From assembly GCA_910585295.1 (NCBI GenBank), contig CAJUDE010000011.1:1-50993 (forward strand): a stretch of DNA of 50,993 nucleotides, in the 5' to 3' direction. The notes below the pieces were generated by a model. That model worked only from the letters and a program-made list of their open reading frames with translations, did not search any database and was not told the origin of the DNA. The DNA comes from an uncultured Lachnospiraceae bacterium. GTDB lineage: Bacteria > Bacillota > Clostridia > Lachnospirales > Lachnospiraceae. The translations under genes were made by a program, and so were the position numbers. This document shows positions 1-8,570 of the stretch, piece by piece. Every line of letters starts with the position of its first letter. The stretch's first letter is position 1.

Positions 1-306
1 ACTAAATCTTCAATTGTTATCAAATGCATTTCTATCTGTTGGTTTTCTCTTTTCGTCATCATAATGTATCACCTCAGGGATTTATCTACACATATATTTT
101 CTTATATGCAAATCTTTTTGGCAAGAGGTTTGTCAACAGCTCGAATCTGGCCCGAAGCGTGGAGAAATACGAAAGGGAGGCACTCTTTACCGGGTGCCGT
201 GTTTTCGCGTTTCCCCACAGGACAAAAAGGAAACGGGCCACCATGTCATTTTGTATGAAGAAAGCTGTTTTACTGATAGGATAAGCATGACTTTTCATAC
301 AATAGT
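1..306. other. Element interior without a convincing gene
   Basis: No frame here has a good ribosome binding site. The segment at about 165-245 contains short inverted repeats (GGCAC with GTGCC; GTTTCC with GGAAAC). It resembles non-coding segments I associate with clostridial conjugative elements, but that is recollection and not demonstrated. The minus-strand frame at 86-298 is open but looks like a by-product of this conserved segment. Confidence 0.35.
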
Positions 307-510
307 ATGAAGCAAGAATTTGAGGTGATTGTCATAGGAAAGCAAAAGGAGGTTTGCTACTTACTTCAAAAAAAGGATTCTGACAGTTCTGAAATCGCAA
401 GGAAAAAAGAAGCTCTTAGCAGACGGGGGTATCTGGTCGTCACCATTATCGAGGGCAATCAGGCAATGGAAAATGGATTGCGGGATGTGGTTCGCAACCA
501 TTTTCACTGA
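307..510 (+). CDS. Small hypothetical protein upstream of the recombinase
   Basis: A 67-residue frame ends 75 bp before the recombinase on the same strand. It reads as a soluble alpha/beta-like peptide (hydrophobic strand EVIVIG, a basic/acidic helix around residues 20-37, then a second strand LVVTII). No strong Shine-Dalgarno precedes the ATG, so the start is uncertain. Small genes of unknown role often lie just before the recombinase in clostridial elements, and this one may be such an accessory gene. I do not recognise its family. Confidence 0.4.
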   Translation: MKQEFEVIVIGKQKEVCYLLQKKDSDSSEIARKKEALSRRGYLVVTIIEGNQAMENGLRDVVRNHFH

Positions 511-522
511 CCGGCGACAACA

Positions 523-555
523 TTGTGTTATCCTGCCTATATGGTAAAATATAGG
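523..555 (+). promoter_or_regulatory. Recombinase promoter with overlapping operator-like palindrome
   Basis: A -35 hexamer TTGTGT (523-528) and a -10 hexamer TAAAAT (545-550) are 16 bp apart. A 7-bp inverted repeat, CCTATAT (536-542) and ATATAGG (549-555), straddles the -10 box, as expected for a repressor or self-regulation site. A strong ribosome binding site (GGAGG, 571-575) follows, 9 nt before the ATG. The operator role is inference. Confidence 0.5.
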
Positions 556-584
556 TAGAAAGCAAGATAAGGAGGACGATTTTT

Positions 585-3023
585 ATGATGACAGCAATCC
601 ATACTCCCACAATGATAGACGGTTATGTCCGCCTCTCCAGAGACGATAACAAGAGAAATTATTCCTCTATCGAAAACCAGAAACTGATTATCCAGAAATA
701 CGCAGAAGAAAACAACATGATTGTACGCCACATCTACGAGGACGACGGCATTTCCGGTTATTCTTTCAACCGTCCCCAGTTTCAGAACATGATGGCCAAT
801 CTCGGCTCCATAGATGTAATCGTAGCAAAAGACCTTTCACGAATCGGACGGCACAATGCGAAGGTACTGCTTTTTCTTGAAGAAATGGAAGAACAGGGAA
901 AGCGCGTCATCCTGATTGATGACAATTATGATTCCCTCTACTCTGATGATGATATTATTGGAATCAAGACATGGGATAATGAACGCCATGTGAAGAACAC
1001 AAGCCGGAAGGTAAAACGAATCAAGAAAATGGAGCAGGAAAACGGCACTTTAAAATGTGCTCCCCCATTCGGTTACACCAGGCACCCTCTGAACAAGCAG
1101 ATGGTTTTAATTGACGAAGAAGCCGCCGCCATCCTGAACCTTGAAAAAGACCTTTATCTGGAAGGGAACGGCATACGAAAGATTGCGGAAATACTTTCAG
1201 ACCGGGGCGTCCCCACGCCTACCATGCTGCAAAAGGAACGCTACGAAGCTCTGGGCCTGCCCTATCACCGGGAAGTCGCCCATATGTGGAGCTATGGCAT
1301 GGTGAAAGATACCCTCTTTAACGATTATCATAACGGGGTACTGCGAACCCACAAAAGAGAGAGGATGACCATCAACGGCAAAGACAAAAAGATTTCCAGA
1401 GACCAGCAATATGTTTTCCCGGACCACCACCCAAAAATATTTGATGACGATACCATGAAACTGCTCTTTGAGGTGAAAGACAGCCGCCATCACAGCCAGT
1501 ACCGGGGCCAGAGAAAACATGTCAATCTTTTTTCCGGGTGTCTGTACTGTAAGGACTGCGGCATGAAGCTGACCGCAATCAACCGCCCGAACCGTGGAAA
1601 ATATTATCTGTGCGGCACCTACAACAAAAAGGGAAAACAGTTTTGTGAACATGCCCATCTGGTGACAGAAGAAACCCTGATGGATGCTTTGGTTAAATAT
1701 CTCACCCTTTGCCGTGACTCTCTGGCAGACATCATACAGAATTTCGACCTGTCAAACTTAAAGGCTCCCACTTACTCCGCAGACGACAGCCAGCAGAGAC
1801 TGGTAAGCGAGCTGGAAAGAATCAAGAAAGAGCTGAAAACACTGATTACTCAAAAGGTAAAGGAACTCACGGCAAATCCGGGGATGTCTGAAATTATCAA
1901 TGAAACATACGCCTCTCTACAGACAGAAAAAATGGAGCGTATCTCTGCCATTGAAAAAACACTGCAAGATTTGACGAAGGAACCCCATATCCCCGCTGTT
2001 GCAATCAAACCGGGCCTTCAAACCGCACTGGATATTCTGAATGAAGTGCTGGAGCAAAAAAGTCTGACCCGGACGGACATTGAGGTTCTGGTAGAAAAAA
2101 TCATTGTAGACAAAGACGGAAATGTTGACATCTATTTGAAACACGGTCTCGGCAATCTGGCGGCCTACGATTTCAAAGCCGACAAGGAAAATCTGAAGCT
2201 CACCATGATGATTGAGGCAATCCGGCTTCTGGAAAAGGACGAGACAGGTTTTACCTCTGTAAAATTCCTGGCGGAGAGCCTGAAAAATATGGGTTATCCC
2301 ATGCACAAGAAAAAGTTCAGTACCTATATGGAGCATCTGCTGGACCTGGGGCTGGTGGAAAAGACGGGAATCTACCATTATCCATACAGAATCGTGGCTT
2401 CCAGGGAGAAATTGCATGATGTGGAAAATATGTTCATCATGCTAGGGCAGACTGGCGGTATGCCAGAAATGGTGTTTGAATACATTTTAAAGCAAAATAA
2501 CATCGACCCCGCCAAAGACCTTTCCATTGACCAAAGCATAGACTTTGGTTCCACTGCGGCTGCTTTCTCTGGTGGGAAAGGTGATTTCTCCGTTGAATTT
2601 GAACCTGGCGCAACTGCATTGGAAGCAAAAGGAGATGGCTATGTAGTAGCTTCTTTGGGCGTAGATTCCGGTTATGTCCCCTATACGGCATTCAGCGCGA
2701 AATCCAGTTACATGGAAGAACATCCTGACATTATACAGAAATTTACGAATGCCCTTCAGCAAGGCATGGATTACACACTCACACACAGCCCAGAAGAAAT
2801 TGCAGAAGCCATCTCCCCTCAATTTAAAGAGACAGATATGGAAACGCTAACCGCCATTGTTGCCAGATACCATGAACAAGATACCTGGAAAGAAAACTTG
2901 ATCTTTGAGGAATCCAGCTATGACCTGCTTCTAGATATCCTTTCTGGGTCAGGGGAGCTTACTGACAAACCTTCGTATCAGGATTTAGTAAATACATCCT
3001 TTGCAGAAAAAGCGGCAAAATAA
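585..3023 (+). CDS. Large serine recombinase fused in frame to a substrate-binding-protein remnant
   Basis: This is a site-specific serine recombinase that should excise and integrate the element. The N-terminal resolvase domain (about residues 10-150) has the catalytic serine in YVRLSRDD (Ser18) and the DLSRIGR motif. A Recombinase domain follows (about 155-310, with PPFGYTRHP). A zinc-ribbon has four cysteines in GCLYCKDCG and YLCGTYNKKGKQFC (about 319-350), then a coiled-coil and C-terminal region. From residue 622 or so to 812 the protein is no longer a recombinase: GGMPEM, FSVEFEPGATALE and VASLGVDSGYVPYTA are typical of NMT1/SsuA-type ABC substrate-binding proteins. The two parts share one frame with no stop. 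The tail is probably an accident of integration that replaces the natural C-terminus. GGAGG at 571-575 supports the start. Confidence 0.9.
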   Translation: MMTAIHTPTMIDGYVRLSRDDNKRNYSSIENQKLIIQKYAEENNMIVRHIYEDDGISGYSFNRPQFQNMMANLGSIDVIVAKDLSRIGRHNAKVLLFLEEMEEQGKRVILIDDNYDSLYSDDDIIGIKTWDNERHVKNTSRKVKRIKKMEQENGTLKCAPPFGYTRHPLNKQMVLIDEEAAAILNLEKDLYLEGNGIRKIAEILSDRGVPTPTMLQKERYEALGLPYHREVAHMWSYGMVKDTLFNDYHNGVLRTHKRERMTINGKDKKISRDQQYVFPDHHPKIFDDDTMKLLFEVKDSRHHSQYRGQRKHVNLFSGCLYCKDCGMKLTAINRPNRGKYYLCGTYNKKGKQFCEHAHLVTEETLMDALVKYLTLCRDSLADIIQNFDLSNLKAPTYSADDSQQRLVSELERIKKELKTLITQKVKELTANPGMSEIINETYASLQTEKMERISAIEKTLQDLTKEPHIPAVAIKPGLQTALDILNEVLEQKSLTRTDIEVLVEKIIVDKDGNVDIYLKHGLGNLAAYDFKADKENLKLTMMIEAIRLLEKDETGFTSVKFLAESLKNMGYPMHKKKFSTYMEHLLDLGLVEKTGIYHYPYRIVASREKLHDVENMFIMLGQTGGMPEMVFEYILKQNNIDPAKDLSIDQSIDFGSTAAAFSGGKGDFSVEFEPGATALEAKGDGYVVASLGVDSGYVPYTAFSAKSSYMEEHPDIIQKFTNALQQGMDYTLTHSPEEIAEAISPQFKETDMETLTAIVARYHEQDTWKENLIFEESSYDLLLDILSGSGELTDKPSYQDLVNTSFAEKAAK
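2446..3023 (+). pseudogene. 3' half of an NMT1/SsuA-like ABC substrate-binding-protein gene, cut by the element
   Basis: About 190 codons match the C-terminal lobe of periplasmic-type binding proteins of the nitrate/sulfonate/thiamine-precursor class. The frame begins at the family motif GGMPEM and continues through a normal C-terminus (QDLVNTSFAEKAAK). The N-terminal lobe, signal peptide and lipobox are missing, so it cannot bind substrate on its own. It is translated only as the tail of the recombinase. The 5' half, and probably the partner ABC permease and ATPase genes, should lie beyond the other end of the element. Confidence 0.75.
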
Positions 3024-3087
3024 GCCGGTTGCCATTCTACCCTTACTGCTAATGGCTGGCAGAAAGATTGCCCCCTCATTTGCATAC

Positions 3088-3118
3088 CATATGCCGCCGC
3101 TTAAAGCAGCGGCATATG
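3088..3118. terminator. Hairpin between convergent genes
   Basis: A 10-bp perfect stem (CATATGCCGC with GCGGCATATG), extended by 3 bp after one mismatch, lies between the end of the chimeric recombinase gene and the end of the minus-strand Tad operon. There is no clear T-run on either side, so it is a weak or factor-assisted terminator at best. It may be the original terminator of the disrupted binding-protein gene. Confidence 0.45.
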
Positions 3119-3124
3119 CCAAGG

Positions 3125-6100
3125 TTATCGTCTGCAATAAGAAAATTTTTCTAAAAATTCCTGGTTTGCCTCCTGTCCGGTTTTCCAATTCCCAGTTCCA
3201 TTTTTCGTCACCCACTCCTGAACCGCTAAGACATCTTCATGGGTAAATAACCAGGTTTCTACAGGCTCTTGGTTGCCTAGGGCTTTTTTTAGATATGTAT
3301 AATTTTCTGGTTCCCGCCAGATAGAATTTTTTTCCAATGTATCTAAATGCTTTTCTGAGATATAGCGGACATAATAGTTGGGCAATTCTGCCACAACCGC
3401 GTCCTCATCAACCACCACAAGCTTTACGGGCTTATATGTTGTCTTTTTATATGCATCTGTCACCTGGTACATAGCTTCAAATTCTGAACTAGGCTCTGTC
3501 TGCATTTTAATAGCATGGGCGTCAAAATCTTTTAGCTTCAACTGCGCCGTAATAACCCCATCTTCTGTATCTTTCGCAGTGGCGCGCCGCAGCAACGCCT
3601 TTTCTGTAACTTCCCCACGGTTCACCTCTTCTTTCAAGTAATAAAGCACCTCCTCGCTGCTTATTTCAGGATAGTGGTTATACTTCACCTTTACAGGGAT
3701 TTCCTCTTCTGTTGTATTCCCGTCGCTGTCTGTCACGGCAAATGTCACCATGACCTGCACTTGCTCCCCCTTTTCCAGCTTTAAATAATAAGTATCTAAA
3801 AGAAATCCCTTTGGCACATCCTCCTGGTAGGCTTTTTCATAGGCCGCCTGGCTTTTATTTTTGGGTGATGGGTATTTTATTTTAACAATCCGCACCTGGC
3901 TATTTAAGTTTGTCCCATAGGGGTGGTTTTTTGCATTATTGTCCTCCCCATCATGGGCGGTTAGGCAGCCCACCAGCTTTTCCTTTGTGACTTCCTCCCC
4001 TTCATAGAACTCCAGTTGTTCCCCAGGTGTTGCCACAATCGTTGGGAATGCATTCCACTTTGCCAGAAAATTTATGTATTCTGCGCCATCGGCTCTTTGC
4101 CCGTCGCCTATTGGCTGGTAATTTCCAATCGGCCCTAGCGTCTCTTTTGACAGCACATGGTCTGCCTGTGCCTGTTTATAGACAAAAACTGCCGGCTCCT
4201 GCTGCTGCTCCTGATATGATTTTTCTGAACTCAGCTCCCATCCCTGAAACCTATACTTAACCTTACATTTATAGGTTTTTCCATTTTCTGCCTGTTTTTC
4301 TTGAATTTCCTCTCTGCTAAACCCATTTTGGCGAAATTGGTACATCTGTTCCAGAGGGACGTTGTATTCCAAAAGATTGCTTCCAGCAGTCGCCCCATTC
4401 CCATTGTATGCCATGTTTACATTTTTATAGCGGAAATAACGGTATACTTTCCCTGGCGCCTGGATATTCTTCCATTCACTGCACGCCTGGTACAAATACA
4501 GTGGATAAGCGGAATCTGAAGTCCCCCATGCATCCCCGGCTATGCTGCTGCCATGGGCTGCTTCTTTATTCCCTTTTTCCCCTAACTTAGCCAACGTGCG
4601 GAACCTTCCATCTTTAAAATAAACCGCCTGGTCAAAAAGTATCCTGCCATGGGCTGTTCCCTTACATTGATATACGGCGCCTTCTAACGGCGCCATCGCC
4701 AATACCGCCGTATCCCCATTCCCAGAAGAGCCTGAAACACTGGTTCCTGCAACTGTGGATTGAAACTTCCCAACGTATGTCCCTGCTGGCTTCCCAGTAA
4801 AAGATACCGCAAACCCTGTCTGCCCTGCTTTTACTTTCACTGCCCCGTGAGCCTTATCAAAGGTTATTACTGCTCCAATATCTTCTCTGGCATCCCCATC
4901 TGCCCTTCCAAAATCACAAGGGACATCGGCATAATCTTCACAAGCAACTTGATAGCTATAATGGGCATACCATACGCCCTCCCCAATATGTTTATAATCC
5001 TTAATCCCAGCAGATGTGAGTTTCCCTTTTGCATCAATCATCTGAGTTCCCCCTGAGACGGCGCTGTAATACCCTTGGAACACATACCCTGTTTTCTTGG
5101 GTATCAAAATATTCGCTGTTTTAACCCTATCCTTTAAAGTATTGGTACAGTTTACGTCCAGGTACCACCCATTTTCATATTTCTCATATATTTTCCTGGT
5201 TCCAGCCTGTTCTGGGCTGGTAAGGCGGTGGTCAAGGGTGATGGCATATATTTTTGGCTGCCATTGGGCGTAGAGCAGTATGCTTCTGTTCCCATCTTTT
5301 AAATCTGGAGCGTATTCCAGCATTTTGTATGCTTCCCCTTCCCGGAATGACCTTCCTGAGCCATCTGCCCTGGTGTTCCATTCCGCCCCTTCTTTTTTGC
5401 TATAACCTGTCTTTTCCAATCCAAAAGAGGATATTTTTGCAGGTTTTTTGGGTTCTGTGGCATAATTCCAAATACTTGAATGGGAAGCAATCTCCAATTT
5501 TGGAGTCCCTGAGACGCTCCCACCATTAGCATTGTACATTACTGTCACTGTATTTGGGCGCCACTGGGCATATAAGGTAACTGTGCCATTCTGTGTGCTT
5601 GTAAGGTCCATAACCTCCTGCCCATCCTCGAAGCAGGCCCAATCTTCTTTCCCCAGGCTCCAGCCCATAAACGTATAGCCTGGACGTGTGAACTTATTCT
5701 TTTTCAAATGGAACGCCTGCCCATATGTTTCTAAATGTTTTCCCATCGTGCCTGCCCCGCCATTCCCATTGTATGTTACTGTATACTGGTTGGGGGTAAG
5801 TTTAAACCCAAATACAGAATGATGGAGTTTTCCAGACGTGCCAAAATTTGTCATCCCTGTATTGTTTGTATCAATAGCAAATTTAAAATAACCATCCCCT
5901 GTCCAAGGTTCTTCATCTTTCCCTAAATTTTTATCTGCTTTCTGTATCCGCTTATTTTCTGGTTCAATGTCAAACCCGTCCAAATCCTTGTAAATGCTTT
6001 CATCAAAGGCAATCTGGTAGCCCTGGTAACCACATAGAAATTTGCCGCACAACTTAAAATAATATCCGTTGGTATGGCCAGGGACGCCTGAGGTTCCCAG

Positions 6101-6775
6101 TACTGGCGCCGCCCCCATGCTGTTTTGCCTTGTTTTCTCCCATGGCTTTTCCGTTTCTACATCGAAAAAGAAAGGGTCATTGTCTTTTATCGCAGCCCGA
6201 TTTGTCCATTTCCAATTCTCAATGTTAGAGACATCTCCTTTTTGCTGTTCCAGATAGAACATTCCCCACCCAACCTTCTGGCTGGTGAAGGAAGTGAGGG
6301 AATCCACGTTCATAAGGACCTTATACCATCTTCCCTTCTCAACTTTTTCCCCTTCCTTCCGCATAAAAATATAAAAATGCCCGTTCTTGTTGAGAAAATC
6401 TTGCTGCTCACTATAATATTCATGCTCTGTATTATAGCGTTCCTGAAGCACAACAGATTCTTTTGCGGCTTCCTGTCTTTGCCCATCTATTTCCTGCCTT
6501 TTATTGGCTTCTTGCCCTGGCCCTCCTTTTTCTAATTCCCTTCCCTCTTCCTCTGTCTTGGTAAAAACCTCTTCCTGCCCTTGCTTGGCATTCTCTTTTT
6601 CCTCTTCCCTTTCTTCCCCCCTGTTATTTTCCTCCTCACTCCCTTCTTCCTCTGTTTCCTTTATCACTTCCTGCCCTTTTGGCATTACAAAACCTGTCCC
6701 CTGCCCTTGCGGGATAGAGATGCTTCCTGTCAGCAATGCAGCAGACAGCAACAAGCTTATCACCCGAAACCCCAT
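3125..6775 (-). CDS. Large secreted B-repeat protein, last gene of the Tad pilus operon
   Basis: This is a protein of about 1216 aa with an N-terminal signal peptide (MGFRVISLLLSAALL) and then a low-complexity Glu/Lys/Gln-rich stretch (about residues 40-110). Its middle contains Listeria-Bacteroides (Flg_new/InlB B-type) repeats marked by YTVTYNGNGG, RPGYTFMGWS, TLYAQW and TVMYNANGG. The C-terminal third looks like Ig/cadherin-type folds (VTFAVTDSDGN, VTDAYKKTTYKP). There is no LPXTG or C-terminal membrane anchor. Its place at the end of the pilus operon suggests a tip adhesin or pilus-associated surface protein, which is inference. A longer frame starts at 6790, but AAAGGAG (6781-6787) sits ideally before the ATG at 6775, so that start is preferred. 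Confidence 0.85.
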   Translation of the reverse strand: MGFRVISLLLSAALLTGSISIPQGQGTGFVMPKGQEVIKETEEEGSEEENNRGEEREEEKENAKQGQEEVFTKTEEEGRELEKGGPGQEANKRQEIDGQRQEAAKESVVLQERYNTEHEYYSEQQDFLNKNGHFYIFMRKEGEKVEKGRWYKVLMNVDSLTSFTSQKVGWGMFYLEQQKGDVSNIENWKWTNRAAIKDNDPFFFDVETEKPWEKTRQNSMGAAPVLGTSGVPGHTNGYYFKLCGKFLCGYQGYQIAFDESIYKDLDGFDIEPENKRIQKADKNLGKDEEPWTGDGYFKFAIDTNNTGMTNFGTSGKLHHSVFGFKLTPNQYTVTYNGNGGAGTMGKHLETYGQAFHLKKNKFTRPGYTFMGWSLGKEDWACFEDGQEVMDLTSTQNGTVTLYAQWRPNTVTVMYNANGGSVSGTPKLEIASHSSIWNYATEPKKPAKISSFGLEKTGYSKKEGAEWNTRADGSGRSFREGEAYKMLEYAPDLKDGNRSILLYAQWQPKIYAITLDHRLTSPEQAGTRKIYEKYENGWYLDVNCTNTLKDRVKTANILIPKKTGYVFQGYYSAVSGGTQMIDAKGKLTSAGIKDYKHIGEGVWYAHYSYQVACEDYADVPCDFGRADGDAREDIGAVITFDKAHGAVKVKAGQTGFAVSFTGKPAGTYVGKFQSTVAGTSVSGSSGNGDTAVLAMAPLEGAVYQCKGTAHGRILFDQAVYFKDGRFRTLAKLGEKGNKEAAHGSSIAGDAWGTSDSAYPLYLYQACSEWKNIQAPGKVYRYFRYKNVNMAYNGNGATAGSNLLEYNVPLEQMYQFRQNGFSREEIQEKQAENGKTYKCKVKYRFQGWELSSEKSYQEQQQEPAVFVYKQAQADHVLSKETLGPIGNYQPIGDGQRADGAEYINFLAKWNAFPTIVATPGEQLEFYEGEEVTKEKLVGCLTAHDGEDNNAKNHPYGTNLNSQVRIVKIKYPSPKNKSQAAYEKAYQEDVPKGFLLDTYYLKLEKGEQVQVMVTFAVTDSDGNTTEEEIPVKVKYNHYPEISSEEVLYYLKEEVNRGEVTEKALLRRATAKDTEDGVITAQLKLKDFDAHAIKMQTEPSSEFEAMYQVTDAYKKTTYKPVKLVVVDEDAVVAELPNYYVRYISEKHLDTLEKNSIWREPENYTYLKKALGNQEPVETWLFTHEDVLAVQEWVTKNGTGNWKTGQEANQEFLEKFSYCRR

Positions 6776-6843
6776 ATATTCTCCTTTCATTTTAGTAAAA
6801 ATTTATAAAATTATTGAGTATCGCAATTACCTATCTCTTATAC

Positions 6844-7431
6844 TCATTGAAATACGGCTTCCACGGTCAAGTCTTCCCGAATTTCCATACCCTCAGGTAT
6901 GCCCCCGGCCTGCCCTTGCTTCGCCCAATGTTGGAATGTTTTCCCACTTTTTTCCGGGGCTTTTGGAAATACAACCTTCCCTCCTCCATATAAGGAATAT
7001 TGGCTATACATTTGCCCATCCACAAGGAACGTAACCGTATGGTAACCATTTTTCTCCACATATCCTTCTAAGATCACGGACTTCCTGCACACTGCCTCCC
7101 GCCCCTGCCCTAAAATATTCTGGTAGCGCTCTCTAACCCGCACATCCAGTATGCCACGTTCTGCATCTGCAGTAAGGACTTCCACCTGGACATCTGAATC
7201 TGATTCCATTTGGAGCAGCAATAGCTGGTTAAAATCCGCCACCATATCCTGAGAGTTCCCTTCCCCAGAGCCTTTCCCTATGCGCAGTTGTTCCATAGAC
7301 TGTTCAATTGCCGCATTCAGGGAGGTTTCCATTTCGTTTGCCCGTACATTTTTCCCGCTGATGCCCAACGCAATAGCCACTACCAGCAATGCAATGGCAG
7401 CAAGCGAGATCCCATAAACTGTATGTTTCAT
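6844..7431 (-). CDS. Tad-locus pseudopilin-like membrane protein with a C-terminal B-repeat
   Basis: This 195-aa protein has one N-terminal membrane helix (about residues 5-25: YGISLAAIALLVVAIALGI), the layout of TadE/TadF-type minor pilins. The last 70 residues (VTFLVDGQMYSQYSLYGGG, PEKSGKTFQHWA, EDLTVEAVF) form one Listeria-Bacteroides repeat, the same fold used in the large protein encoded just downstream. It could be a minor pilin that displays or docks the B-repeat protein; this is inferred from shared domains and operon position. AAGGAGG lies just before the ATG. Confidence 0.75.
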   Translation of the reverse strand: MKHTVYGISLAAIALLVVAIALGISGKNVRANEMETSLNAAIEQSMEQLRIGKGSGEGNSQDMVADFNQLLLLQMESDSDVQVEVLTADAERGILDVRVRERYQNILGQGREAVCRKSVILEGYVEKNGYHTVTFLVDGQMYSQYSLYGGGKVVFPKAPEKSGKTFQHWAKQGQAGGIPEGMEIREDLTVEAVFQ

Positions 7432-7439
7432 ATTCCTCC

Positions 7440-7904
7440 TTATCTGTAGTCCGCCAACAGCACAAACTTCTGTATGGAAGATTTCCGCTGCCCGTCCATT
7501 GCCTGAAGTTCCAGAACATATGCCCCGCGTTTCGGGAATGACACTTTATGCCCTGCCTCCTGATAACAGTCCATCCTGCCTATCCCATCTTTATCCCAGA
7601 TACCCAATACCTGAAGGCTTGTTTCATTCCCATCTGTGTCTATCCCCTCAAAGATCTGGCTCAACAATATCTCTTCCCCAGGCTGATACACCCCAAATCC
7701 CTTGCGGACTATTTTGGGCGGCTGCCTGGCACAAATTTCTTTTACCTGGCTGGCGTCTTCATAACTAGAATAATCCTCGGTTGGGATATCCATATGCCGC
7801 CCCAGCCGAGGCAGCAGGGAAATTCCCATAATGGCTCCAAACAGAGCCGCGCATATCATGCCAGGCAATATAATCTCAGACATCACTCTGTATACCTGCC
7901 TCAT
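7440..7904 (-). CDS. Tad-locus membrane protein with an extracellular domain
   Basis: This is a 154-aa protein with one membrane helix near the N-terminus (about residues 10-30: IILPGMICAALFGAIMGISL) and a soluble part outside. The second half (YQPGEEILLSQIFEGID, KVSFPKRGAYVLELQAMDG) reads like a small beta-sandwich of the bacterial Ig/PKD kind. It lies 8 bp before the next gene and is preceded by AAGGAGG. It is probably a minor pilin or assembly factor; I cannot assign a named family. Confidence 0.7.
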   Translation of the reverse strand: MRQVYRVMSEIILPGMICAALFGAIMGISLLPRLGRHMDIPTEDYSSYEDASQVKEICARQPPKIVRKGFGVYQPGEEILLSQIFEGIDTDGNETSLQVLGIWDKDGIGRMDCYQEAGHKVSFPKRGAYVLELQAMDGQRKSSIQKFVLLADYR

Positions 7905-7919
7905 AACGCCCTCCTTAAT

Positions 7920-8063
7920 TTAACAGATACTTTGGGAAAACCCTAAAATAATCTTATACAATCCAGCCCCGCCTAAGGCAAATTCCAATGCCATGCCCAA
8001 AATTGCCACTGCCGCCACACTGCCTGCAGCTACGCCTGCATATTCCTCTATTATTTCTTTCAT
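7920..8063 (-). CDS. Tiny Flp pilin-like peptide (47 aa)
   Basis: The peptide starts MKEIIEEYAG and is otherwise a single hydrophobic helix followed by a short tail ending in Cys. The acidic-aromatic pair (EEY) followed by a long hydrophobic helix is the hallmark of Flp/Tad major pilins. The usual leader ending in Gly before the EY motif is absent, because the protein begins only a few residues upstream. It shares the pattern MKxIxEE(Y/F)xG with the peptides at 8111-8209 and 11315-11476. A GGAGG ribosome binding site precedes it (about 8071-8076). Confidence 0.7.
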   Translation of the reverse strand: MKEIIEEYAGVAAGSVAAVAILGMALEFALGGAGLYKIILGFSQSIC

Positions 8064-8110
8064 ACATGTTTCCTCCATTCTTTTCCCGCTGCCTGGTTCC
8101 CAACGCCTGC

Positions 8111-8209
8111 CTATACTAAGTTAAGCACATAACAGAACATGCCAAGCAGCCCGCTTCCAGCGATTACATAAACAACTGCTCCTCCAAACTCTTCTAAAAT
8201 AACCTTCAT
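8111..8209 (-). CDS. Tiny Flp pilin-like peptide (32 aa)
   Basis: This is a 32-residue peptide beginning MKVILEEFGG and continuing as one membrane helix (VVYVIAGSGLLGMFCYVLNLV). It has an AAGGAGGGA ribosome binding site directly upstream and sits between two pilus genes on the same strand, so it is very likely translated. It shares the N-terminal MKxIxEE motif with the other two small pilin-like genes. At this length it could be a minor pilin, a regulator of assembly, or a membrane peptide derived from a pilin. Confidence 0.6.
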   Translation of the reverse strand: MKVILEEFGGAVVYVIAGSGLLGMFCYVLNLV

Positions 8210-8218
8210 ATTCCCTCC

Positions 8219-8554
8219 TTATCTCGCAAACCCGCGTATCTCATGGTCAGAAACCAAATTCAAAATTGGGATTGCATACTCAAACGAAAGGGTCACCTCC
8301 GCCATCCTCTGGTTCCTTTTGGCATCATAGACCATATCCGAAACTTTAAGTTCATACCCTTTGCTTTTTGCCTGGCTTTTGCAGGCTGAAATCACACTTG
8401 CATTAAAATTACTGCACTCAATCTCGCTGATGGCATCTGCATGGTAATCCCTTGCCGCAGCCGCTTCTATGCCAGCAGCTACAACGCCAATCCCTACCAG
8501 CCCCATCAACAGTAAGAAACATAACCCTAAATAAGCCTTTAACACCTGCCCCAT
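8219..8554 (-). CDS. TadE-like pseudopilin
   Basis: This 111-aa protein has one N-terminal membrane helix (about residues 7-32, rich in Leu, Gly and Val) and a soluble C-terminal domain with two cysteines (about 47 and 58). The size, topology and place right after the TadB/TadC-type platform gene match TadE-like minor pilins of Gram-positive Tad loci. AGGAGGGG precedes the ATG. Sequence alone does not give a firm family name. Confidence 0.7.
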   Translation of the reverse strand: MGQVLKAYLGLCFLLLMGLVGIGVVAAGIEAAAARDYHADAISEIECSNFNASVISACKSQAKSKGYELKVSDMVYDAKRNQRMAEVTLSFEYAIPILNLVSDHEIRGFAR

Positions 8555-8570
8555 TGCTTCCCCTCCTTCT

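Larger units (their letters stand above)
1..2450 (+). mobile_element. End of an integrated mobile element carrying a large serine recombinase
   Basis: The serine recombinase at 585-3023 runs in frame into sequence that is clearly the 3' half of an unrelated ABC substrate-binding-protein gene. The switch in homology, at about 2440-2460, is best read as the element/chromosome boundary. The rest of the element lies to the left, outside the window, and should end next to the missing 5' half of the target gene. Recombinases of this type (TnpX/TndX-like) usually sit at one end of their element and cut at a short core with a GA dinucleotide. A GA is present at 2450-2451, but the exact core is inference. 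Cargo cannot be judged from this end alone. Confidence 0.65.

Noticed and set aside
24..284. 86-codon + strand frame at the left edge
   Set aside because: It has no ribosome binding site or recognisable domain, and it overlaps other open frames on both strands in element DNA.
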